A DNA stretch of 64,000 nt from NCBI GenBank assembly GCA_023213315.1, contig JAKCPI010025220.1, positions 40,232 to 104,231 on the forward strand. The letters run 5' to 3'. This stretch comes from Euborellia annulipes (Eukaryota > Arthropoda > Insecta > Dermaptera > Anisolabididae). Within the stretch, counting starts at the first letter, position 1, and every line of letters starts with the position of its first letter. Positions 23,528 through 36,765 of the stretch are shown here, piece by piece. The position numbers and the translations under genes were made by a program. The notes beneath the pieces are model-generated. The model had not been told where the DNA came from and did not search any database. It saw only the letters and a list, made by a program, of their open reading frames with translations.

Positions 23528-26500
23528 ATGATTCCACGAATAATTTTTCTATTTCTCTTCATATGCCTTCAAACATGTATTTTAGTAAATTCTATTGCAG
23601 TTATGAGTGTCGATTTAGGAAGTGAATGGATGAAAATTGCAATTGTATCGGTAATTATTTGAATGTTGTATTTCAATTAAAATGCTCGTATTATCTTTTT
23701 AATTAATTATTCAGCCTGGTGTTCCAATGGAAATTGCTTTAAATAAAGAATCGAAAAGGAAAACGCCGGTTGCAATTGCATTTAGAGACGGAGAGAGGAC
23801 TTTTGGGGAAGATGCACTTGGCATTGGAGTCAGATTTCCAAAAAATAGTTATAATTATTTATTGGATTTACTTGGAAAAACTATTGATAATCCGATTGTG
23901 AAGAAATTTCAAGAACGATTCCCATATTATGAGATTGTTCCTGACCCAAAACGAAATACAGTATTATTTCAGCATGATAGGTAAATACTTTTATTATTTA
24001 AAAAAAAAAATCAATATTATCCTTTATTTATTGTCATCCCACATTTTCTTAAGGCCAATCTCTAAAAACTATTACTCTTCTGCTGACTTGCCTTTTGTAT
24101 CTATCAAGATCCTCAAAGTATTATTTTATATAAAAATAATTTTGGCTCCCCATTTGGGATTTAAGTGACAGCTTTCCCCCAAACATTCTTTTCCCCTACC
24201 CTCCTCCACCAGCATTTTCCTTAGACCATATTGTTGGGTATTTACTTTTTGTTTATTGAAAACAAAACTGGTATCCAAATCGAGGAATAAGAATTCACAA
24301 TTCTTTTTGATTCTTACATGGGGGGGGGTCCGGAGATTTCTCTAAGTGGGACATAACAATTCAAAGTTAAATTTATAAAATTTGTTGTAAAAAAAAGAAG
24401 GTTGAATGATTTTTACAACAGGGAAAAAGTAAAAATGGAGTGATTATTTGAGTCACGAGGGAAAATTTACTAAAAAATGTAAAAGAAATTTTATTCGCCT
24501 CCCCCTCCAGGGGGTTGTGACATTTGTAGGGGTTTGTTTGTATGTGACTAACTGTGACATTGGGGGGGGGTATTTATATGTTGTGACATTTGTAGGGGTT
24601 TGTTTGTATGTGACTAACTGTGACATTGGGAGGGGGGGGGGCTAGAAAATCGTCAAAAAAGGCGTTACATAATATGTGGACGACCCCTAATATAAATTAT
24701 AAAGTTTATATTAATCATTGTTTTTCATGATTTTTTTATCGGTTTAAGCCTTCTATATCTTTTCTTCTCTCAGGCGTAACCAGAAATTCATATTGGATAA
24801 GGCGAGTTCAAGTGTTCCTTTCTCCCTAGACAGAAAAAAAACTTATTCACCCCTACTTTTAATACCTTCTTAAAATCTTAGGACTATAATAAATATGTAA
24901 GGTTTCATCCTATTTGAAAAGTGATATCAAAGATAAGATTTTTTATTATATTCCTTTAGAGGCAATAAATTAGTTGACAAATAATTGAAAAATTTTAATT
25001 TTTCTTTTTCTTTTTTAATGAATAGTTAAATATTTGTTGTCCATACTTTATAGACAAGATTTTATATATTGATTTATAAATTTTGGTATTTAATATAAAT
25101 CAAAAAATTTTATTTTCAGTGAAACCCAATATAGCCCTGAAGAATTACTAGCGATGATACTAAATAAAGCGAAAGAATTTGCTCAAGAGTCGGCTGGGCA
25201 GCCAATCAAAGAAGCTGTAATAACTGTTCCTGGTTATTTTAACCAGGCAGAACGGAAAGCCTTGTTACAAGTGGCTGAATTAGCTGGCATTAAAGTCCTA
25301 CAACTAATTAATGATTACACTGCTGGTAAGTACCTGGGATCAACAAGTTATACTTTGTGTCTTATAGATTTGTTCGATTATAGCCCAAGGTGAGCTAGTG
25401 CGGGCAACCCATACTCAGAGGCTCTGGACAATTCCTGCCTGGTCCATGCCAAGGACATGGGTTGCTATGGGACGTCCATCCTGGTTTATATCAAGGGCGG
25501 ATACAAGGGGGGGGGGTAAAGGGGGTAATTACCCCCCCCCCCGAGATTTGAAAAAATACCTTTTTTTCGAAAAAAAATGTATTTTTAATGTAAAATTTTC
25601 AAAATTAATACTTAAAAATTTGATTTGTATTTATATTCTGGCAAACAAGTACAGAATGCGCCTTTAAATTACCGAAATTAAAAAAAAATTGTGTGCTGTG
25701 CGACGGGTCACACCAGATTACCCCCCCCCCCCCCGAGAAACACCTCTGGATCCGCCCTTGGTTTATATTAGTAATAAGAATGAAAAAAATACAATAATTT
25801 CTTACTGGAAAATTCCATTAATAATACAGGCAAAGATATACAAATATTTGTCATTTAAATATTATTATAAATTTTGGCCTAGCTCAAGCAGACAACTTGC
25901 CCATTTTGTGAATCGAACAGAGATTCCGAGCCCTCGATCGCACTATATATACGCATGGGCTATAATCGAACAAACCTAATATATACAAACGATTTATGAA
26001 AATTTGAATGAACATTACAATAGTTCAATAAAAAAAGATAAAAAATTATTGGAATAAAAAGTTAAAATGGAATTATAATAATACAGGAATCCTTGTCTGT
26101 TATTTTATCACAAGTTTAAAAAACAACTAAATAATCATATGGCTGATCTCTTCTATTTATTAATTTATTTTTAGTGGCTTTGAATTATGGGATATTTAGG
26201 CGGAAAGACTTTAACGAATCATCTCAATATATGATGTTCTATGATATGGGAGCCTCTAGCACAACGGCAACATTAGTCAGCTATAGTTTAGTGAAAACTA
26301 AAGACCGTGGTTATTCTGAAACCAATCCCCAATTAACCATTTTAGGAGTTGGGTAAGTCATAACAATTCACTTTTAAATCCTAAATTATATTATATTTCT
26401 ATGCTTGAGTAGATAAAAACAAAATACGAGCACTCGATGAAATTTTGACAAAATGTCTTCCTGTTTCTCATTATTCATTTTATTATTTCTAGCTATGATC

Positions 26501-29500
26501 GAACGTTGGGAGGACTTGAAATCCAATTAAGACTGAGAGATTATTTAGGAAAGAAATTCAATGAACAAAAAAAGACAACGAAAGATGTCTTTGAGAACCC
26601 AAGAGCTCTTGCAAAGTTATTTAAAGAAGCTGGACGATTAAAAAATGTATTAAGTGCAAATGCTGAACATCACGCTCAGATAGAAGGGCTTCTTGATGAA
26701 AAAGATTTTAAATTACGTGTGACACGCGAAGACCTTGAAAATTTATGCTTGGATCTTTTTGAAAGAGTAACCCAACCAGTTGAAAAAGCTCTAGAGGCAG
26801 CCGGACTATCAATGGAAACTGTCAATCAGGTAAGAAATATTTATTTAAGGGTTTTTTAAATTTTTGTATAAGCTAAGGGAGATTTTGAACATTATAATTT
26901 TAAAATAAAGTATTGCCTAAGAACAAAACTAGAAAAACTGAAATCCGAAGCTTCTTGAAATTTAAACGCCTGACTTGGAAACCAAACTCCAAACAAGTAA
27001 TCAATAGTTTCATTTCGTTGCCTGATCGATATATGGTGCTATTATCGCACTGAACCTTCACTGACAAATAAAGGGTGTTTCAATAAGAGCTCAAGATAAA
27101 TAAAACATGGTTTTTTGTAGCAAAGTATTGGAATATTTTGATTTGCGAATTATGTATGAAACAAAATATCTTGTAAATTACCAGCTCGGTTTAGGTGGCA
27201 TATGCGTACTCTTTTGACAAAATTTGCAATAACATTATTGTATACATGTAGCGGTATTTTATTTTATTTCGGCCTTCAATACTTCGGTGATTGCGGGCTT
27301 TTTAATATAAACCCTGTGACTTCAGAGAACCCAACAGTCAGAAGTCTAAAGATGTTAAATCACAACAACGTGGCGGTCAAATTCTGGTCAACAAACCGGG
27401 AAATGACACGACCAGGAGCAAACATGTGCAAGACAGTAAGTGCTTCGGCTGCCAAAGATCCATGAATCGCAGCCGTCGCAGGCGAAGGATTTATTTCAAT
27501 TGGGATACATTTATTTGAAATTTCTATCGGGATCCTCGTTTATTTACCCGAGGTGCTTTTCCTCAAACCCAACCGGTCTCTGGCCGAGCCATTTCCCGGC
27601 CCCCCGGGAAGTTAAATTTTTTTTCTTCTTCTAACTCCTCCTACAACGCCTTTTTTTGCTAGTGAAAAAATTCTTATTTCTGGTTTCATCCGGGCTCCTT
27701 TTATCCAACTTCTTCTATGCTAGGGAGGATGTCCTAGATTATGGAGGGACTTCCTCAGCACCGGCGTGTAACCTACTCCTTTCGAAGAATGCTTCACTGA
27801 GAGGGAATCTTCTTTTCGTCCCTTCCGCAGAACGGGATGCACAGCAACTCCCTCTCCTCGTAGAGTTGCCTAGGGGCTATTGTGGTGGATTGGGATATAC
27901 CAATCAATTGAAATAAATAGGGACGGGGTCTAAATGACATCAGATGCTGGAAATGGACCTTAAAAAATAAAATGCTCCATGTATACTAACTCCCATCATC
28001 TGTCAACTTTCAACCTGTCCCCTTATCACGTGACATTATGACTGTCAAACATGACAGGCAATTCAAATCTTGCGTTCTTATTGAAATTAAAATGCATCGT
28101 GATACCAGCACACACAGAATACTGGATGTACTTATCCAAGTGATCAGAGAGAGTTACACTAGGAGGACGATTTTCGAGGTTGTTCAATTGTTTTTTTTTG
28201 CTATATTCCCAGTATACAGTTTCAGTACCAGTACCATAAAGGTTCCATTCTATATTTTCAGCGAAATGCTCTGTGCACAGTAACAACAGAGCAATACTGA
28301 CTATTGTAGAATGTCTTTCTGATTTTTGAGTTCTTTTTTTTAAGTCCCATAAATTTTTTTAGGTAATTTTAGTTGGGGCTGGAACAAGAATGCCTAAAGT
28401 CCAGGAAAAATTATCAGCTGCCGTAGGCATGGAGCTTAGTAAAAATCTGAATACTGATGAATCTGCTGCTTTAGGAGCCGTATACAAAGCTGCCGATCTT
28501 AGCAGCGGTTTTAAAGTGAAAAAGTTTATTACCAAAGATGCCGTTCTATTCCCTCTTCAAGTAAGTTCATTATTTTCATTTTTTTTTTTTTTTTAATAAT
28601 AATTAAATTAAAACAATTTGTTTTTTTTTTTTTTCAAGATTGTCTTTGATAGAGAAATAGAAGGCTCAGGTACAACAAAACAAGTTAAAAGAACGCTTTT
28701 TGGATATATGGATAAGTATCCGCAAAAAATAATTCTTACTTTTAATAAGCATCAAACAGATTTTTCGTTCCAAGTCAATTATTCTGAATTGGATCATTTG
28801 CCTGAAGAAGAGATTAAGTATGTTATTTTATTTTTCTCTCTGTTGGGAATAAAGATGCGGTTTTTTTACTTTTTTGTCTTCTAACATCTATTGTCAATAT
28901 TTTAAATGCAAGAAAAACTTCATCTTTATTTTTATTCTCATAAATATTTTTTAGTATCCATAAGGACTTCCAAAATTCTAAATCGATTCTGTCAGCAAAT
29001 TATTTAAAAAAAAAAAAAATTGAAATCCCAGGTTTTTAGTTATGAATTATGAATTTGGGGACATCCTCTTGGGATTCAATTTTAGGTCGAACGGACATTC
29101 TATTGCCGACAAAATGTCTGGGTCAAGTAGTTTTGTCTTGACCTGTTTTGTGTTTGAATGGTTATCATGAGAGGACAAGACAAACTTGACCCAGACATTG
29201 TATCGCCGATAGATTGTCTGTTTCTATGTGTGTTCGGCCTCAAGACATGCACTTGAACACATCAGAACAAGAAAAACGTCTTGATTCAGAATGTTGATTG
29301 CGATAGCATCCTCGTCCCTTTATGCATCCGGCCTAATATTTTTTTTGTTTTTGGAATGGGTGCATAAAGTCCGAAGACCTATAATGACCAGTGGTCACAT
29401 GCAGCCAGGAAGAAAATCAAAAAAAAAAATAAAAAAATTTTTTTTAAATAATCAAAAGGGGAACTCAACTGCGGGAACGAGAAGTGCCTGTTGAGATTAG

Positions 29501-31957
29501 ACTTGAAAGTCTGAAGATTGTAGGTTTTGGGGAAGATAGACGAAGATATTAATGCCGAATGAAAACAGGAACCAAATGACAGGGTTAAGCCCATTCTACA
29601 CGAGCGTTTTTGCCGCGTTTTCAACGCTTCAAAAGCGCGAGTCAAATAGAACTAAGAAGTTTAAACGAGAGTTTCTACTTGGGCGCTTTGAACGCGTTTT
29701 AAACGCATTAGCTGGCGTTCGAGCGTTTCTAACGCCAGAGGATGCGTTAGAAATGCGTCAAAAACGTTCGAGTAGAATGGGTAAAACTTTCAAGCGTTCA
29801 ACCGTTGAAAACGCAGCGTTAGAAACGCGTCAAAGTGTAGAATGGGCCTTAAGTCGTTTTTCTTATCCTGATTTGTGTACAATCGGCGCCACAAGTGCCT
29901 GATTTGCTCGAGAGTGGAGCCTTGAGCTTAGTCAACCAAACCGATATTTTTTAAATAAATAAATCATCTTTTTTTTATGCAACTGAAGGGGGAAAGATAC
30001 TTTTAAGTTAACACTTCATAAGGCTAAGAATTTTGACTGAGTAAGCCCACTTACAAATGCGTGCCATGAGGCTGGACGTACACTGGAATGGACATACTGT
30101 CGCCCTGTCTGGGACAAGTAATTTTGCCTCGCCCAGGTGATAACAGTCACTGACACAAAATTGAACATGACAACCCCCGTAGGGACGCCCCTGTTCATGA
30201 GTTTGAAAATAAACTTCATTGTTTTGACCAAATGTCGGCGTTGGGTTTCACAAAGGATTAGCTTACTTGTTAGCCTAAATTAGGCTCCTCTTTTAAAAAA
30301 TATTTTATTTTCTAGAGCACTAGGATCAACAGTATTAAATAAAGTCGATCTAAGTGGTGTGGAAGACGCAATTTCAAAACACAAAGGAGACAATTCAAAG
30401 AGTAAAGGAATCAAAGCCCATTTTGCTTTAGACGATAGTGGCCTACTCAATTTAGTTAATGTTGAACTTATTGTTGATAAAACTCTTACGCAAGAGGAAT
30501 TAACTGAAACTGAGGAGTCTCCTTTATCCAAACTTGGAAGCACATTTACTAAATTATTCACTGGTGGGTATAAATAAAGATTCTCAGGCAAATAAAATAA
30601 AATTATTCATTTTCTACTTGATTTTTTAGGTTCCGATGAGAAGAAAGAGGATATCAAGCCTGTGCATGAGGAACCAGAAGGAAATGAGAAAAAAGAGGAG
30701 ACAGAGAAAAAAGAATCGAAAACAAATGATGAAACGAAATCATCTGATGAAGGAGGAAATAAAACGGAGGATGGCAATAGCACAAATGTAAAAGAAAAGA
30801 AGAAATCTAAAACCGTCACAATCAAAGAGCCCATTGCATCGACTGTAACACAAATGGTTAATCTCGATCTTCAAGGAAAACAATTTGAGGAGTCTCAAAA
30901 GAAGTAGGATTTTTATTTTAAATTTGATAATAATTAATTAGAGAAAACAAATAAAAAGGTTTTCAAATGTAAGAGCTTGAAATTAATTTTTTTTTTGCGT
31001 TTTAACAAAACCAGAGATTATCAAAGTTATTTTGAGAGTTATTAATTATAGACCACATTTTTTATTAATTATTTATTAAAAATAAAAATACTGTACAACG
31101 TTTCGACTGCTTAAGGAACTTACAAGTATTACGAAACGCAATTTGGGGGAGGGGGGTCTCGTAAAACGTTACCATGCGTTACAAGGGGGGATGGGGGGTT
31201 GAACAACGTGTTACGTAATTGGTATTTTATCGACTTTCCGATACTTTGCGCAACATAATTGTGACTTTTAAATAAAAATGGCCACTTAAACATTACGTAA
31301 CGTCTAGGGGGAGGGGTCCAGAAAAATGTTACGGCGCGTTACATGGGGGGGGTCAAAAGTCTTCAACAATTGCGTTACGTAATACTTGTACGCTCCTTAT
31401 TCTGCAGTCGTTTTCAAGTACTGTACACTTGCTCCGACTCAATTACCCTCTAAAGGACCCCTTATTCGGTCAATAATAATGACTAAAGCCCGGATTCCTA
31501 TGCCTAAGTTTAAATTCAGAGTATCTTTTGAACAACAAGGTATGTTCGCACCAACAGTATGTCAGGAGTTGCCAAGAGCCCCTCTAAGCTCGAGCCAAAC
31601 ATAACATTTGTCCTGATGAAGGTCGGAAAAATCGGCCGAAACCTCGACAATCGTATTAAATAAAGCGAAAAACGAAATTTATTTTCTTTAATTACTTTCG
31701 TTTGTCTTATTCTCCCATTGTTAATTATACGTTCAGCCACTTTTCTTCTAAACTACTTCTCCACTATACTTATCGAGAAATATTACGTTTTTTATGTGTT
31801 TATTTTGTTAAGTAAATTAACAAATTTTACTGTAGTATACTGTGTACTATTATATTACTGTTTTTTTTTTTACACTATTTCCTTCCAAAAATAAAACACG
31901 ATTAGTTTTACATCAGTAGAAACCATGATTTACCTTTAATTGAAAGCCATTTACTTG

Positions 31958-31993
<36 letters not shown>

Positions 31994-34900
31994 CATATTT
32001 TGCTGCATATTTTAATTCTTTTACTGCATATTACATGGCATATTTTGAGGTTTTTGCTGCATAAAAATCCGGACTTTAATAAAGACATTACTTTATCAGA
32101 ATCATATGCTTATTAATGTCATTCTGATAAAGTGATGTCATTATTATTGACCGTGTAAGGGGCTCTTAAGGGACCGTTACGTGGATTTTATATACAACGA
32201 CGTCAGCGCCATCTACAGGCAATCCTATGAAGTTAGACACAAACTCCAGCGCCATCTACACTTATTCCGCATGAGGATAGACACAATCATTAAAGTAGGT
32301 TTTTACATAAAAAGAATGATGTTACAAGAAGTTTTTTTGAATTTTATTTTTTAACTTACGTTAGATGGTACAAAATATTATTATTAAATTACAAAAAACT
32401 TATTTTAACATCATGCTTTTTATGTAAACTTTGTTGCTTTGATGATTGTGCCTAATTTCATGAAAATGTGTATAGATGGCGCTGAAGTTTGTGTTCAACT
32501 TCTTAAGAATGGCTGTAGATGGCGCTGACGTCGCTGAAAATAAAATGCGCGTAAACGGCCCCTGAGAGGTTAGTTCACCTGAGTCGGGCCAAGTGTACAG
32601 TACTTGAAAACGACTGCAGAATAAGCAGTCGAAAACGTTGTACAGTATTTATATTGTTAATAAATAATTAATACAAAATGTGATTTATAATTAAAAACTC
32701 CCATAATAATAAAAATACCAACCACAAAAGCTTTAATAAACACATTAGGGATGGGGTCTAAATGGCCTTAGATGCCGAAAAAGACCTTAAAAAAAAAAAA
32801 AATAAAAATAAAAAATAAACACATTATCAAAGTTATTTAAAGTCTTTCCATAGAAATTTTTTTATACATGTAGATAAGAAAACAGATTAAAACATTTAAT
32901 ATTTTTTTATTCAATTAACATTTCGTTCATTCTCACAAATTGAGTCAAAATAATACATAGATTTCTTTCTCCTTATTAACTGCTCTTTGCTAATATTTAT
33001 TTCACAGGGTGCGGAAGATGAAAGTTTTGTAAATGTAATAGCTCTATATATTATCTCGGAAAATAAAAATTATTTAGATTTTATTTTATTGAATTCAGCA
33101 AATTTTTTCATTGGAATTTTACACCATGAAAGAATTTTTATAACACCATTTATGTATGGGCCTATATCTTTTGATTAAATGTAAACAATTTTTTTTCGAA
33201 TATAAAAACGTTATTACACTTGCAAAACAGTCAGCTATTCCTACCACACCCTATATTTATATTATTAATTCATTCAAAAAATTAACACTAGAAAAGAGTA
33301 GGGAGTAGGGCTCTCTTTTTTACGAGTAGACCTATTACAGTAATTTAAATGATTTAATTGACTAGATTAAAGTGTCTAAAGTCTTCCTAACTATGTTCTA
33401 GGATTGTGGCATTAAATGAGCATGATCTGCAACGCAAGCGAAAAGAAGGGGCATTGAATGCACTTGAAAGTTTTATTTTTGATGCCCAGAATAATTTAGA
33501 CTTAGAAGAATACCAATCAGCGGCGACAGACTCTGAGGCGAAGGCAATTCGGGAGGCATGCTCAGCAGCTGCTGAATGGCTCGAAGATGCTGGTCCTGAA
33601 GTTGAAGCTCAAGCATACGAGACGCGACTTGAAGAAATACGCAAATTGACAGACCCAGTATGGTCTCGGGTGGCTGAACACCGAGGAAGACCCGAAGCAC
33701 TTGCAGCGCTTGCTTCTATGCTTGAAGGGAGTAAACGATTTCTTGACGCCTCCCGAAATCTCACCGCTTCCGCTTCTGAATCGCCATTCACTTCAGTCGA
33801 GCTGGAAACATTAGACAAGGCTATTGTCGAAGTTCAAGTAAGATTCTAAATTAGTACCGAAATTCTGGCTTTCATTAAAAGTTTTTTCTAAAAAATATTC
33901 AGTTACAATTTTATAAAATCGTGCTCTCTATATATAAATATAGACTTATAAGTGATCTGATAATGCCGGCTATTAGACTAGCCTACCTTCTTTTGCAAGA
34001 ATGCTGGACTATTGGCCGTTAATTTTTAAATAAATATACAATTTATTTTTGACTTCGTCCTCACTTTATTTAATTATATTAGGTAGGATATTAATGATTT
34101 CTTATGAGTGCATACAATAGCATCACTTGTCCAATATCTTTCTGATTGGTTAAAATATTCATCTCTGGTCAGGCATAATAGATGCTTATTTATTATTATA
34201 TTTGTCATTTTTAACATAAATTAAAACAAATATTACTATTGTTAGAACATTTTTTTTTCCATTATGTAATTATGTAGATAAGCAATTTTATATAAATCAA
34301 TCGGGAATGGCTTCCTCAAAACTTTCTCTTTTGAAAGTATGTCTGTATGTGTGTCTATGTGTGTATGTGAACACGATTGCTTAAAAACCAAAGCAGCCAG
34401 ATCGATGAAATTTGGTATATCTTTACACTAAAATTGTAGATTTATATCAACTTTGGGAGTAAATACTTCACCTGGAAGTAGTACTTTACCAAAGTTTCTT
34501 CAAAAATTTTGAAATTTTCAATTTTTTTGTCATATTATGATAAATTACCCTATTTTAAAAAGTTTTTATTCTTTGGCATTTTTTCGAAAACTATTCGAAA
34601 CTATTACGTTTTCGAAAAAATGCCAAAGAATAAAAACTTTTTAAAATAGGGTAATTTATCATAATCTGACAAAAAAATTGAAAATTTCAAAATTTTTGAA
34701 AAAACTTTTTGGGTAAAGCACTACTTCCAGGTGAAGTATTTACTCCAAAAGTTGATAGAAATCTACAATTTTAGTGCAAGGAGTATATATCAAATTTCAT
34801 CGATCTGGCTGCTTTGGTTTTTAAGCAATCGTGTTCACACACACGGACTCACAGACATAATGCCCAAAATGGTTTTTTTGGACTCAGGGAGGTCTAAAAC

Positions 34901-36733
34901 GTGGAGAAACATCAAAATCTCGAAGTCGAATTTTTTTACGATTACAATACTTTTTCTTTATATTCTATACGAGAAAGTAAAAAAGGCTCTGGTCTCTACC
35001 ACAGAGGTAGAAGTCATTCTCTTCCCATCAAAAGCGATAAAAATTTATTTATATTATAATAACTACCAGTTGGTTTCAATAAATAGTCCTATAAGAAAAA
35101 AGACTTTGAATTAAAAAGAAAAAAATAATATTTTAATGTCTCTTTAGTTTTATTAGCTTTTTATCAAATAAATTATTATTTTTTTAGACTTGGAAAGATA
35201 AAATGGAAAAAGAACAAGCGTCAATTAATTTATCAGAAGATCCTAAATTAACATTGAAATTGATTACAGACAAAATGGCGTTGCTGGATAGAGAGGTGAG
35301 TTAATATTTAAAATTATTTCATATGATTTTCACATTAGCGTTTACTTAATATTTTTCTTCATAAGTTAATAATTATTTCAAAAAGTCTTGTAAAAAATGT
35401 TTTTATTTATTTCGGCTACAAATTTATTATTTTTAATGTGTGTGTGTTTTAGAATATTCAATTTTGCTAATTTTTTAGGCTCGTATCCACTTATTCCAAT
35501 TGCCCGTTGCGAATCACGTTGCACTTAAACTCCCTTGCCTCACTCGATATCAAAATTGTAATTTGACACGTAATCTATTGCCTTGTGACAAAAACGGGAC
35601 AATGTAATGTTAAAAACGGGTTGGTGTTTTAAAATGAAGAGTTGAGAATTGGAAGAGGTCTATGGACAATGTTTTTGTACGCCATTATGCCTTTATGCAT
35701 AATATACATAAAGGTTATAATGGCATACAAAAAAATGGTTCATAGCAGGGGCGTATATATGGGGGAGTGGCCGCCCCCCCCCCCCCCACCCCCGAAATTT
35801 CCCAAACACATATACATATATAGAAATATACAGACATCAGCGCAACAAATTTTTCCACAGGGTGGAATACTTTGATTCCGAAAAAGATAAAATGTTACGC
35901 AAAAAATTTCGTGTAAAAAAAAATATAGTTTCTTAAAAAAAAAATTTTCCGCAGAAAAATTTTTGAGTTCAGGCCCCCCTAAAAAAATTTCTATATACGC
36001 CCCTGGTTCATAGGCCCCTTCTAGGGGGGGGGGGGGATTCTCAACTCTTCAAATATGGATTCATAAAAAAGTATGATGTTAAAAAAGTTTTATTATAGGA
36101 ACATTCTAATTCTACAAACAATTATTCTGTAGTGACTGAACTGTATGTATTCTTTAGCATAAACTCCTTACGAGAAATAAATAAGACGCGGTTCAGTTTT
36201 CTACAAAAACTATAGTTTGTTAAAAACTGGACAAAATTGACATTTTTATTAAAACGACGGCACGGCCGAAAAATAGGAAAAACGGTACTGTTCCGTTCAA
36301 AAAGGAACGTATAGTCACCCTATTGATACGTCGTTTGGCAGTTTTCAAAAATCAAAGAAATGGTATGAGCAAAATGCCGTATATGCAATGACCGTATCAG
36401 TGACAGATAGGCAACAGGACAGGCGTCGGCGATATGCAACAAGTGGATACGAGCTTTGGAAAATTACCCAATAATTTTGCAAAAATCCTCCCCTTTAAAC
36501 AACACGTGTTTAATACTAAAGATAGCTTCATTTATATATTAAACTACGCTGGCTTCGCCAGTTCAATATGTAGCTTTCATCTCTTATTAATATGTAGATA
36601 CAATTTCATTAATTTTTTAGGTAAAATATTTAGTAAATAAATCAAAAATATGGAAACCAAAAAAGACAAAGGAAACAAAAACAAAAGGTAAGTGTTTATG
36701 AGTGTATATACAAAATTTTACAAATCCTTTTAT

Positions 36734-36765
<32 letters not shown>

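Larger units (their letters stand above)
31034..32690. mobile_element. Large terminal-inverted-repeat element in HYOU1 intron 9
   Basis: The left end (ATACTGTACAACG ... CGACTGCTTA) and its continuation (TTCTGCAGTCGTTTTCAAGT) are mirrored at 32590-32690. The left arm is split by a younger element (31114-31397). The interior includes a hammerhead-like core at 31613. There is no intact coding frame. Confidence 0.7.
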
